From positions 1-64,000 of the forward strand of contig JAJPIE010000042.1 of NCBI GenBank assembly GCA_021324935.1: a stretch of 64,000 nt of DNA, written 5' to 3'. Of this stretch, positions 33,406 through 41,851 are shown piece by piece. Position numbers and translations under genes: made by a program. Under the pieces are notes generated by a model. That model saw only the letters and a program-made list of their open reading frames with translations, was not told where the DNA came from and made no database searches. The stretch is from Acidobacteriota bacterium (lineage in GTDB: Bacteria; Acidobacteriota; Terriglobia; Acidiferrales; UBA7541). How positions within the stretch are numbered: the stretch's first letter is position 1; every line of letters begins with the position of its first letter.

Positions 33406-34429
33406 TGCGCCTCCAGGTCTGTAAACCATGAAATTCGAAACTGAATTCGGTCGGGGTGCCCCCAAGCTTCCGGATCGCTTCGGCGACTTTGTGCTTCTTC
33501 TCGTATTCGCAGTAGAGCAACAGATATCCACCGCCCCCGGCGCCGGTGATTTTCCCGCCCAGCGCCCCGCTCCGCCGGGCCGCTTCGTACATTTCGTCGA
33601 TGTGGGGATTGCTGATTTTCGGCGACATCTGTTTCTTGAAGCGCCAGGCTTCGTCGAGCTTTGCGCCAAAATCCTCCAACCGGCGTTGCAGCAGAAGATT
33701 TTTCATCTCCACGGCGAGCGCCTTCTGGTGCCGCAGTCCTTCCAGGGCCTTTTCCTCGTGGTGCTGATAACGCTCCACCTGGTCCTCGATGATGCCGTCA
33801 TTGGCGCGCGGCTTGCCCGTGTAGCACAGCAGCAGGTTGTGCTCCAGTTCGTTGGACGTGTCCCGGTGAATTCGCAGCGGATTCACGATCACGTGATCGG
33901 CGTTGAACTCGATGAAGTTGAAGCCTCCGAACGCGGCCGCGTATTGATCCTGCATGCCGCCTTGGATCTGCAGCTCTTTCCGCTCGATCTGGTACGCCAG
34001 TTCAGCGGTTTCATAGTCCGTCAGCGGAAGGCCCTTAAACTCGCGCAGCAGCCCGATGAGATTCACCATCAGGCTGGAAGAGGATCCCAGGCCTGAGCCC
34101 GGCGGGGCGTCGGTCTGCAAAAAAAGGTCGAAGCCTTTCCCTTGCGGGTCGCCCACCTTGCGGATGGCCGCTTTCGCCAGGTCCAGCTTCCCGTCATAAA
34201 CCAGGTTGGAGCGGGTGTCGAAATAGAAAAGCGCCCCGAGATCGGCGGATTCGATGTGGATTTGGTCGTCGACTCGCGGCGTTAACGTCCCCCAGGAATA
34301 GCGCGTAATGGTTGCGCTCAACACGCAGCCGCCTTCACGTTCCAGATACGGCGCAACGTCCGTGCCGCCGCCCGCAAAACTCAGGCGAAGCGGCGCTTTG
34401 GCGCGGATGTGGAGGTTTGAATGCATCAT
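33377..34429 (-). CDS. hddA: D-glycero-alpha-D-manno-heptose-7-phosphate kinase (GHMP family)
   Basis: 350 residues. N-terminal RAKAPLRLSFAGGGTDVAPY is the HddA-type GHMP motif 1, PPGSGLGSSSSL is the ATP-binding motif 2, and GGKITGAGGGGYLLLY is motif 3 near the C-terminus. It phosphorylates the GmhA product at C1 for the GDP-heptose pathway used for S-layer, capsule or other surface glycans. Start ATG 34429 is chosen because the family motif begins a few residues later; ATGs at 34426 and 34477 are alternatives with no better ribosome binding site. It is the first gene of the minus-strand hddA-gmhA-glycosyltransferase series ending at fliC. Confidence 0.87.
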   Translation of the reverse strand: MMHSNLHIRAKAPLRLSFAGGGTDVAPYLEREGGCVLSATITRYSWGTLTPRVDDQIHIESADLGALFYFDTRSNLVYDGKLDLAKAAIRKVGDPQGKGFDLFLQTDAPPGSGLGSSSSLMVNLIGLLREFKGLPLTDYETAELAYQIERKELQIQGGMQDQYAAAFGGFNFIEFNADHVIVNPLRIHRDTSNELEHNLLLCYTGKPRANDGIIEDQVERYQHHEEKALEGLRHQKALAVEMKNLLLQRRLEDFGAKLDEAWRFKKQMSPKISNPHIDEMYEAARRSGALGGKITGAGGGGYLLLYCEYEKKHKVAEAIRKLGGTPTEFSFEFHGLQTWRRNGYTRNGHR

Positions 34430-34758
34430 TGACGTTTCAGATTGGCTCAAATCCGCTTCCGTCGGCGGGCATGCCATCTCGTGCCAGTTCGGAACTCGCT
34501 TCCCCCGCTGTTTTCATTTCAGGACTGATTTCGCGCGAGTCTTTCTTCTGTCATTCCCGTGAAAGAGCTTCCCCCCTGCAAAACGCGAACCCGGACCTTT
34601 TTCAGCCCCTCAATTCGATTCTGCAAGATTGCCTCCAAAAGGAAATTCTAAGAGTCCATTTGGCCTGTCCTTCTTTCCCATAATCCTTCACGTGGCGCCG
34701 CCGATAACTACTTGTGGAGAGGCGCAGGCCACGCGGCCCCGCCGACCCGGGATTGGCG
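34430..34758. promoter_or_regulatory. Divergent intergenic region hddA / flbD
   Basis: No gene is supported here. The right part contains the sigma-28 promoter of the flbD-motA-motB operon (34681-34707). No convincing promoter could be recognised for hddA on the minus strand. Confidence 0.5.
34681..34707 (+). promoter_or_regulatory. Sigma-28 (FliA) promoter of flbD-motA-motB
   Basis: TAAT, a 15-bp spacer and a perfect GCCGATAA. Transcription would start near 34715, 45 nt before the flbD ATG. Confidence 0.75.
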
Positions 34759-35022
34759 ATGATTAGACTCACCAGGCTCAACAACCAAACGCTGGTCGTG
34801 AATTGTGACCTGATCAAGTCCGTGGAGAACGCGCCGGATACGGTGCTGACATTAGTGACCGGCGAAAAGATTATCGTCCGGGAAACGACGGAACAGATTC
34901 TCGAGCGCGTGGTGGCATTTCGCCGCGCCATTCTTGCCGGCCTGGCCCCTCTCACCAGCGATCTTCCCGGGGTAACCACTCCGGAGCCTCGGCGTGTGCC
35001 GAACCAGGGAGAAGATTCCTGA
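34759..35022 (+). CDS. flbD: FlbD-family flagellar protein
   Basis: 87 residues. The N-terminal two thirds match the small FlbD family (M-I-x-L-T-R-L-N-N ... V-N-C-D-L-I ... E-x-x-P-D-T-x-L-x-L-x-x-G-x-K-x-x-V-x-E), which is regularly found just upstream of motA. Its molecular role is poorly known. The start at 34759 is fixed by the conserved MIRLTRLNN beginning; the ribosome binding site is weak. The C-terminal 20 residues are a Pro-rich tail. It ends 6 bp before motA. Confidence 0.85.
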   Translation: MIRLTRLNNQTLVVNCDLIKSVENAPDTVLTLVTGEKIIVRETTEQILERVVAFRRAILAGLAPLTSDLPGVTTPEPRRVPNQGEDS

Positions 35023-35028
35023 GGCGCT

Positions 35029-35805
35029 ATGGATAAAAGCACTTTAATGGGCGTGGGGGTGGCGCTGACGGGGATCCTCCTTGGGCTGATGCTCGAAGGA
35101 GGAAAGATCGCCCAGATCGTTCAACCTACGGCGGCGATGATTGTTTTTGGCGGCACGCTCGGGGCGGTGATGATCCAATTTCCGCTGCGCGTGATCGCCG
35201 CGGCGGGCCGCCGGCTGGGCCAGGTATTCGTGGATAACGCGCAGGATCCCAACCTCCTGATTCAGGAGATGGTCGGCTACGCGCAAAAGGCGCGCAAAGA
35301 AGGCATCATTTCGCTGGACGCCGAACTCGTCAACATCGCTGATCCTTTTCTGAAGAAAACTCTGATGCTCGCGGTGGACGGAACCGAGCCGCAGGAAATC
35401 CGCAACATCATGACGTTGGAGCTCGACAACCAGAGCGAGCATGAAGACCATCTCCCCCGCGTGTTCGAGTCGGCTGGCGGCTTTGCGCCGACCATCGGCA
35501 TCATCGGCGCGGTGCTGGGTTTGATTCAGGTGATGCAGCACTTGGATGACATCAGTGAAGTCGGGCGCGGAATCGCGGTTGCGTTCGTCGCCACCATTTA
35601 TGGCGTGGGCTCGGCGAACCTTTTCTTTCTGCCTGCTTCCGGAAAGATCAAAATCCGTATTCGCCAGGAGCAGATTCGGCGGGAAATGATGCTCGAGGGC
35701 GTGATTTCCATCATCGAGGGCATGAATCCGCGCATGCTGGAAACCAAGCTTCAGAGTTTCTTCGCGGAAGCAAATCAGGAACAGCCAAAGGAAAAATCCG
35801 CATGA
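35029..35805 (+). CDS. motA: Flagellar motor stator protein MotA
   Basis: 258 residues with four transmembrane helices (about 5-22, 32-50, 148-168, 182-202). The cytoplasmic loop between helices 2 and 3 carries the charged motor-interacting segment, and the third helix is in GGFAPTIGIIGAVLGLIQVM, a MotA/ExbB signature. With MotB it forms the proton-driven stator of the flagellar motor. A GAGG site precedes ATG 35029, and motB overlaps its end by 4 bp. Confidence 0.93.
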   Translation: MDKSTLMGVGVALTGILLGLMLEGGKIAQIVQPTAAMIVFGGTLGAVMIQFPLRVIAAAGRRLGQVFVDNAQDPNLLIQEMVGYAQKARKEGIISLDAELVNIADPFLKKTLMLAVDGTEPQEIRNIMTLELDNQSEHEDHLPRVFESAGGFAPTIGIIGAVLGLIQVMQHLDDISEVGRGIAVAFVATIYGVGSANLFFLPASGKIKIRIRQEQIRREMMLEGVISIIEGMNPRMLETKLQSFFAEANQEQPKEKSA

Positions 35806-36710
35806 GCCGGCGCAAAAAAGAAGAGCCCCATGTTTCGCACGAGCGCTGGCTGGTGAGCTACGCCGATTTCATCACTCTGCTGTTTGCATTTTTCGTGGTG
35901 CTTTATGCGTCGTCCCAGGTCGATAAGCGTCGCGTCGGCCGGCTGGCGATGGCAATTCAGGTGGCGTTCCAGGAATTGGGCGTGTTCGAAACTTCGAATA
36001 CGCATATCCCGCTCAGCGATACGGAAGCGATTCCTTTTTCCAAGGTCCAGGCAGTGGAAAACGTGGACCGCTCAACGGAACTCGACCGCGTCGTGCAGCC
36101 GATGAAAGGCATCCTGGCTCCCGTGGCCGCGCCCGCTCCGCTGAAGGACATTCAGGCGGAACTAGAAAAAGCGCTGGCCCCGGAGATCAAGAAGCACGTG
36201 GTGGACGTAAAAGCCCGAAAGGAAGGGCTGGTCGTGAGTTTGCGCGAGGTTGGCTTTTACGACAGCGGCTCGGCTTCGATGCGGGCGTCGTCTTTGCACG
36301 CCGTCGACCGGCTGGCGCAGGTGATCGTGCCCCGCACGGAAAATTTGCGCATCGAAGGGCACACCGACAACGTGCCCATTCACAACGCCCATTTCTCCTC
36401 AAACTGGGAGCTTTCCACCGCCCGCGCAACGGAACTCGTGCGGCTGTTTATCGTACGCTATCACGTCGATCCCACCCGCCTTTCCGCTGCCGGATATGCG
36501 GAGTTTCATCCCGTGGACGACAACGACACCTCGGACGGGAGAGCGCACAACCGGCGAGTTGACATCGTGATCCTGAACCCGGCATTGCAAGAACGCTCCC
36601 CATTTGAAACACCACCCGCGGCTCCTCGCTCTCCGGAGCCACACGCCACTCTTCTCGCTGAACCAGCCAGTCCAGGTTATGCGCGGCCCTCCATGCCGGC
36701 TCGACCGTAA
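35802..36710 (+). CDS. motB: Flagellar motor stator protein MotB
   Basis: 302 residues. A short basic N-terminus, then one transmembrane helix beginning S-Y-A-D22-F-I-T-L-L-F-A-F-F, where Asp22 is the proton-carrying residue conserved in MotB. A linker/plug region leads to an OmpA-like peptidoglycan-binding domain (about 145-255) with LRIEGHTDNVP, NWELSTARA and R-x-x-N-R-R-V-D motifs. The last ~40 residues are Pro-rich and variable. Start overlaps motA (ATGA), so the stator pair is translationally coupled. Confidence 0.93.
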   Translation: MSRRKKEEPHVSHERWLVSYADFITLLFAFFVVLYASSQVDKRRVGRLAMAIQVAFQELGVFETSNTHIPLSDTEAIPFSKVQAVENVDRSTELDRVVQPMKGILAPVAAPAPLKDIQAELEKALAPEIKKHVVDVKARKEGLVVSLREVGFYDSGSASMRASSLHAVDRLAQVIVPRTENLRIEGHTDNVPIHNAHFSSNWELSTARATELVRLFIVRYHVDPTRLSAAGYAEFHPVDDNDTSDGRAHNRRVDIVILNPALQERSPFETPPAAPRSPEPHATLLAEPASPGYARPSMPARP

Positions 36711-36809
36711 TCAATCCGTCGCATTTGCACTGCCGTTAGTTGACAGCCTCCTTCGTAAAGTCCAAACTACGCCTATCCCCTTCCAGAAATGTGTCTAGAG
36801 TGAGCGACG

Positions 36810-37493
36810 ATGCGTCTTCTTGTCGCTGAAGCCGACGCGTCTCTGGCGGAATTTCTCCAGGTCCGGCTGCAGCAGGAACATTTTGCAGTTCAGCTTGTCA
36901 CGTCCGCGGATCATCTTTCGAAAGTGGCCGACAAAGCCCCCATTGATTTGATCCTGCTGGATCTGAATCTTCCCGGTGTGCCAGGACCCGACTATTTGCG
37001 CATCCTGCAAAGCCGCTGGCCGGATGCGCCGATTGTATTGCTTTCGGCTTCTACCGCGGTCGAGGAACGTGTCAAGGGACTCGACGCCGGGGCCGACGAT
37101 ATCCTTACCAAGCCCTTCGCCTGGGTGGAGCTGGCCGCGCGTATTCGTGCCGTGCTGCGCCGGCGTACCCGGCCTCCCCGCGAGGTCTTTCAATTTGAAG
37201 ACCTCGAAGTGAACCGCGTTTCGCACCAGGTCCGGCGGGCCGGGCAACCCATCGAATTAAGCCCGAAGGAATATGCCTTGCTGGAATTCCTGTTGCGCAA
37301 TCCTGGCCGGCCGGTGACGCGCGCGGCGATCATTGAGGAAGTCTGGCGGATTCACGGCGATTCCATCACCAATGTCGTGGACGTCTACATCAACTACCTT
37401 CGCCGCAAGATTGACGCCGGCGCCGACCGCCCGCTGATTCGCACAATTCGGGGCGTTGGCTATCAAATTGGCGGAAACCATCACGCGACTTAA
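36810..37493 (+). CDS. OmpR-family two-component response regulator
   Basis: 227 residues. Receiver domain (1-115) with acidic E7 and D9, phosphoacceptor D51 (LLDLNLPG), Ser79 in the switch position and K101 (TKPF); the usual middle acid at position 8 is Ala. A winged-helix domain follows (about 130-222) ending RTIRGVGYQIGG. No histidine kinase gene is adjacent, so it may be an orphan or act with a distant kinase. ATG 36810 starts the receiver directly. The stop codon overlaps that of the convergent cyclase pseudogene. Confidence 0.88.
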   Translation: MRLLVAEADASLAEFLQVRLQQEHFAVQLVTSADHLSKVADKAPIDLILLDLNLPGVPGPDYLRILQSRWPDAPIVLLSASTAVEERVKGLDAGADDILTKPFAWVELAARIRAVLRRRTRPPREVFQFEDLEVNRVSHQVRRAGQPIELSPKEYALLEFLLRNPGRPVTRAAIIEEVWRIHGDSITNVVDVYINYLRRKIDAGADRPLIRTIRGVGYQIGGNHHAT

Positions 37494-39346
37494 AGCTCAT
37501 CTCGCTCGTCCGGGCCGGTAACTCGGAACTCCGGAAGCCAACCCCTCATCTCTTGAGGAATAGTCGGAACCGGAGGAAGGTTAGCGCTGGCCCAGGGAGC
37601 TGCTCTCTCGAGATTCACTTCAAATATGCGTACCGGCTCCGGAAACCCTTTCGCAGAGACCGAGGGCAATGCGTTCAGCGAAATTGCGCCCTCAAGCTCC
37701 GTTGCAACCGCTTGGGAAACCAGGATCTGCCCGGACCTTGCCGCCGAGCGCAACCGCGCCGCCAGGTTCACGCTGCGCCCGATGGATGTATAGTCCCGTC
37801 GCTCTTGGCCGCCCAGGCTGCCCACCACCACTTCGCCCACGTGAATTCCAAAACCGGTTTCCGTCCCCGCCTTCCCGGCTAAACGCGCGTTGAGCTGCGC
37901 GAGGATCCCGATCGAGGCTTCCACGGCTCGGCGGCAGCGGTCCGGCCCGGAAAACCACGCAAACATCGCGTCCCCGACAAATTTATCTACGTCACCTCCG
38001 TGGCTGCGTACTACCTCCGCTTCTATCCCCAGCACTTCGTTCAGCCGCTCAATCACTAAAGCCGGATCGCGATCCTCGGAGAAAGCTGTGAACCCCCGTA
38101 CATCGGAGAAAACCAAGGCCAGCCATGTGCGCTCGCCGCCGGGATTTGCCGCTCCCGCCTGTTCCAGCATCTGCATCGTCGTTCGCGGCATACACTTGGC
38201 CATCGCATAGCGTTGCTGCAGCGCTCGCGCCATGTCTGCAAACGCCCGGGAGAGTTCCCCCACTTCGTCGTCCGCCGCAAAGCGGCTCTTATGTACGGCC
38301 CGCAAGGACTCAATCGCTTCATAATTGCCGCGCTCGATGTCCCGCGCCGCTCCTGCGAGTTTCACGATCGGCGTGGAGATCGGGCCGGAGAAAAGTATCC
38401 CAAGGCCAACGCCTAGCAGCAGCGCGGCAATCGCGAGTGCGGCCAGAAGCTCTTCCAAAACGCGAAATGGCTTCAATCGCTGCGTGACCGATTCCATCAT
38501 TGCCATGTGTAGCCCGGCGGGTTTGTGTTCCGCCATCCCCGTGTCGGCCACCAGCACCTCTTCAAGTTCGTTGTCGCCTTTTGGAGTCCGTACATCCACC
38601 GGACGCCGCAAATCCGGCTGCCCATTGAACAGGTCCATCAGCGGCCCTCGCATCGCCGCATCGCTCACGCCCAAAACGTGCGCGCGATTCCGCTCGTCCT
38701 CCTGCCAGGAAACCACGTCCACCCCGGAACGCAGTTTGGCTTCGGCCGCGATGCCGTCGTCTTCCTCAAACCCAATGTTGAGAAACCCCAAGAGTTCGTT
38801 GACGCCGCCCTTGGAATTCAGGACAGGCGCGGAAAAAAATCCGATAGACGCCCTGGTCCGGGCTGCTCCACGTGGTAATCTCCGGGGTTCCGGCGGAGGC
38901 TCCATGCACGTCCGCCAGGGTCCAGGCTAGGATTTTCGGATCGCAAACTGTGTGATGCTGCACCGCGAACGCCAGCACCGAAACGTCACGGCGCCACATC
39001 GAAACATAATCCAATTCATGATCGTCGCGCGCTCACCTGTGGAGCCTTCAGTTTTTCCTCGAGGGCCTCGCAAGCCTCTGCCCGGTCCCCGCTTTCCAGC
39101 GCGCCCCACCGCGGGCGTCGAGGCCAGCGTCGTACCTTTATATACGTGGGTTTGGTAATGACTGCGTTGCGCAAATGCGAATAGCTGCCGGTCGGTGTCG
39201 AGTTGCTCTTGGACGATGGTTCGCACTTGATGCAAGCTCTGCGTCCACACCACCCCAAGTACGCTGGCGGTCAGCGCACAGACCGATCCGCTGATTAACA
39301 GGATCAGCTTGCTGCGAATGCTCAGGTCATCGAAGAATTTGCGCAT
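37490..39346 (-). pseudogene. Adenylate/guanylate cyclase with sensor and HAMP domains, broken by three frameshifts
   Basis: Read through three single-base insertions, this is one class III cyclase: N-terminal transmembrane helix (LILLISGSVCALTASVLGVVW), periplasmic sensor, second helix (AALAIAALLLGVGLGILF), HAMP, and cyclase domain with VFSDVRGFTAFS, DKFVGDAMFAWF and YTSIGRSVNLAARL. The shifts lie in a C4 run on the plus strand (39104-39107), near 39024-39036, and in an A7 run (38833-38839). Removing one base at each restores a continuous protein with plausible joins (TPAVGALESGD; GVYRIFSAPVLN). All three are +1, so the original frame returns after the third. The downstream 440 residues are intact. 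Either a recent pseudogene or sequencing error. Confidence 0.8.
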
Positions 39347-39504
39347 TCGTGGTCACTCGGGGGGAAAATTTGCGTGCTGTCGAGCGTACATTTCAAAATT
39401 TATCATGCTGGTGAACATCGTCTGGCACGGTATGCACGTGTCTTGCTTTGAGAGATAAGTCACAACTGGACACGCAATAAAGCGTGATATCCAACCTCCG
39501 GTCG

Positions 39505-39538
39505 CAATAAAAAAGGCGTCCGGAATTTTCCGGACGCC
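39505..39538 (-). terminator. Rho-independent terminator of the BNR-repeat gene
   Basis: On the minus strand a 9-bp perfect stem (GGCGTCCGG / CCGGACGCC, 39515-39538) with an AT-rich loop is followed by a run of six T, 27 bp after the stop codon at 39566. Confidence 0.85.
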
Positions 39539-39565
39539 CTTTGGAACACTGTGATGGTCTCAGGT

Positions 39566-41569
39566 CTACTTCATGCCGGACCCGCTGCTCGTGCTCGCCG
39601 ACTTGGCTCCCGGTTCCATGCTGAGGATGCCTTCCGTGGCGGACACGGCAACCACCGAACCGTCGCGGCCCGTGCTTACCGCCGGGAAGAAGCCCTGGGA
39701 AAGCTGATCGTCCAGATGTTGCCAGGTCTTGCCGCCGTCGAACGAAGCGATCAGGCCGCGCTTCTGCAGCGAAACGACCAGCGCGTTGCCCGAACCGGCG
39801 ACCGACTGGAACGAAAGGTCGCGCACCTCTTCGCGATTCCAGTTCCGGCCGGCGTCGTGCGAAGCATAGAGACCCATATTGGTGGTCATGAAAAGATTGT
39901 TGTCATCCAGGCGGTGCAGTTTCAGGTTACCCGCCGCCGCGAAGGACAGTTCCTTGGCTTCCCACGTCGTCCCTTTATCCGCCGAGTAAAGCAGGTCGCG
40001 CTCGGAAATGGCCCAAACTTGGCTGCCGTCCGGGGACGCTTCCACGGACTGCGCCGGCTTGCGGAGGAGCGAATCTTTGCTGGCGGATTTCCACGTGGCG
40101 CCTGCATCCTTCGATACCAGCACGCCGCCGGAGGTGGCGGCAAACCATGCGTCATGGCCGAAGGTCATGTCGTTGACGAGATATGCGCTCATCACCGAAC
40201 TGGCCTTTGGCGCCACCGCCGCCTTCTTGCCCGCCGCGCCCTTCTTCGTGCGCGTGTTGGTCGCTGTCGTTGTGGTGGCATCCGGAACGTAGAGCCCCGC
40301 TCGCACCCACTTGTGCCCGGACTCTTCATACTTCATCCAGCCGCCCGTGGTCAGGGAAGCCCACCACCCGTTCGGCGATGCATAGATGTGACGCGTTTCG
40401 GTGCGGCGAAGGCCCGGGCCCAGCGTGGACCAGGAGGCCCCGCCGTCCTTGGTGGCCAGGAACGCATCGGTGTCAAAGGTAAGTTCCACCATCGCGCGCT
40501 CCGGGTGTTCGCGATCCATTGCCACGTCGGAAATGTGCTGATGCTGGAAGCCATTGTTCGCGGAAGCAAAGGTTTCCCCGCCGTCGCGACTGACCATGAC
40601 GCCCTCGCGCTCGGTGCCGATAATCAGTTTCTGCGGGTTCTTGGGGTCGATGATCAGCGCGTTGATGATCCAATTCACCGGAGTCATCCGCTTGAAGTCC
40701 TTGTCGTTGACGGTCTTCCAAAGGCCGCTGGTGGTGCCGGCGTAAAGGATGTTCTCGTTGGAGGGATCCATGCGGATCAACTGCGTGCGGCGGAAAACGC
40801 TCGGAATACCCTGGTATTTCACCCATTGCGTGCCGCCGTTCATGCTGTGGTAGATGCCGGAGCAGGCCGTGGCGTGTACGTTCGTGGTATTTAGTGGGTC
40901 CACGATGATGCTCATCACGTTGGAGTCATCGATCATGCCCTTCACGATCGGGAACCAGTTCTTCCCGCCGTCGGTGGTCTTCCAGGGCAGGTGATACGTG
41001 CCCGCGTAAATCGTGTTGTCGTCGTGCGGATCGAAAGCCACGGAGTCGAAATTGCGAAGATCTTCATGCCCCGCCGGAGTGATGCGTTCCCAGGTCGCCC
41101 CGTTGTCGGAAGACCGGTATACACCGGTCAGAGAGCCGGCGACCCACAGATTTGGATTCGTCGGAGACTGCGCCAGTGCGCGGACCGTCTCGTGCGCCAA
41201 CCCGATGATGTTCCATGTGCGGCCGCCGTCGTCGCTGCGATAGATGCCGCCCCCACCCGTGTAGAGCGACCACGTGCTGGCGTAGAGTCGCTTGGTATTG
41301 CGGCGATCCACGATGATGTGGGTGATCACGTCATCCTGGCCCGTGCCGATCCGGCTCAACAGTTGCCAATGCTCCGCTTCATCATTGGAGAAGAAAACGT
41401 GCCCATCCGCCGTTCCCAGATAAAGCCTGCTAATGTCGGTGGGATCGGCAGCTAAGGTGATAACTGTGCCTCCTGGAGGACCCACTTGCCGCCAGTTTTG
41501 CGCGCTCGAAGCAAGCGCGAATACCGACGCAGTCATTGCCAGAGCGAGGAAAGCTTTCTTCATTTGCAT
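39566..41569 (-). CDS. Exported BNR/Asp-box repeat protein (VPS10/sortilin-like beta-propeller)
   Basis: 667 residues with a signal peptide ending near Ala-Ser-Ser-Ala-Gln. About eleven Asp-box repeats (S-x-D-x-G-x-T-W type) are visible, for example YRSDDGGRTW, WKTTDGGKNW, MVSRDGGETF, LATKDGGASW and FDGGKTW near the end. They would build one or two beta-propellers. A central Ala/Lys-rich linker (about 430-455) separates two halves. The family includes sialidase-like propellers and Ycf48-like assembly factors; no enzymatic residues can be assigned, so the function is unknown. GGGAG lies 6 nt before ATG 41569. It has a strong terminator and appears monocistronic. Confidence 0.8.
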   Translation of the reverse strand: MQMKKAFLALAMTASVFALASSAQNWRQVGPPGGTVITLAADPTDISRLYLGTADGHVFFSNDEAEHWQLLSRIGTGQDDVITHIIVDRRNTKRLYASTWSLYTGGGGIYRSDDGGRTWNIIGLAHETVRALAQSPTNPNLWVAGSLTGVYRSSDNGATWERITPAGHEDLRNFDSVAFDPHDDNTIYAGTYHLPWKTTDGGKNWFPIVKGMIDDSNVMSIIVDPLNTTNVHATACSGIYHSMNGGTQWVKYQGIPSVFRRTQLIRMDPSNENILYAGTTSGLWKTVNDKDFKRMTPVNWIINALIIDPKNPQKLIIGTEREGVMVSRDGGETFASANNGFQHQHISDVAMDREHPERAMVELTFDTDAFLATKDGGASWSTLGPGLRRTETRHIYASPNGWWASLTTGGWMKYEESGHKWVRAGLYVPDATTTTATNTRTKKGAAGKKAAVAPKASSVMSAYLVNDMTFGHDAWFAATSGGVLVSKDAGATWKSASKDSLLRKPAQSVEASPDGSQVWAISERDLLYSADKGTTWEAKELSFAAAGNLKLHRLDDNNLFMTTNMGLYASHDAGRNWNREEVRDLSFQSVAGSGNALVVSLQKRGLIASFDGGKTWQHLDDQLSQGFFPAVSTGRDGSVVAVSATEGILSMEPGAKSASTSSGSGMK

Positions 41570-41851
41570 GCCATTCTCCCAGAGCGCCAAGGCGCCTACA
41601 AGTCGCGATTCCTAGCTAGTCTAGAGAAGGGCAACAGGCGGGGGTGCTGTACGAAAGGCCAGAATTCGGACAAGCCTCTATCCGTACCAGTACTGTCTCA
41701 TCGTGAGAACGCTTCTCTCAGCAGCACATCGCGCCCAAGCAACTATTTTTCCATTCCTGGGTTATACCCCTCGGAACGCCCCTGAGCGTCCTATTACCAG
41801 AGGCCTTCCGGTCCAATCCTTGCCTTGGACCGCTTTTCAGGGGAGACGAGT
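41570..41851. other. Divergent intergenic region
   Basis: 282 bp between the BNR-repeat gene and the first FecR-domain gene. No RNA or small gene is recognisable. It should contain promoters for both, but I see no convincing -35/-10 pair. GGGGAG at about 41840-41845 is the ribosome binding site of the rightward gene. Confidence 0.35.
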
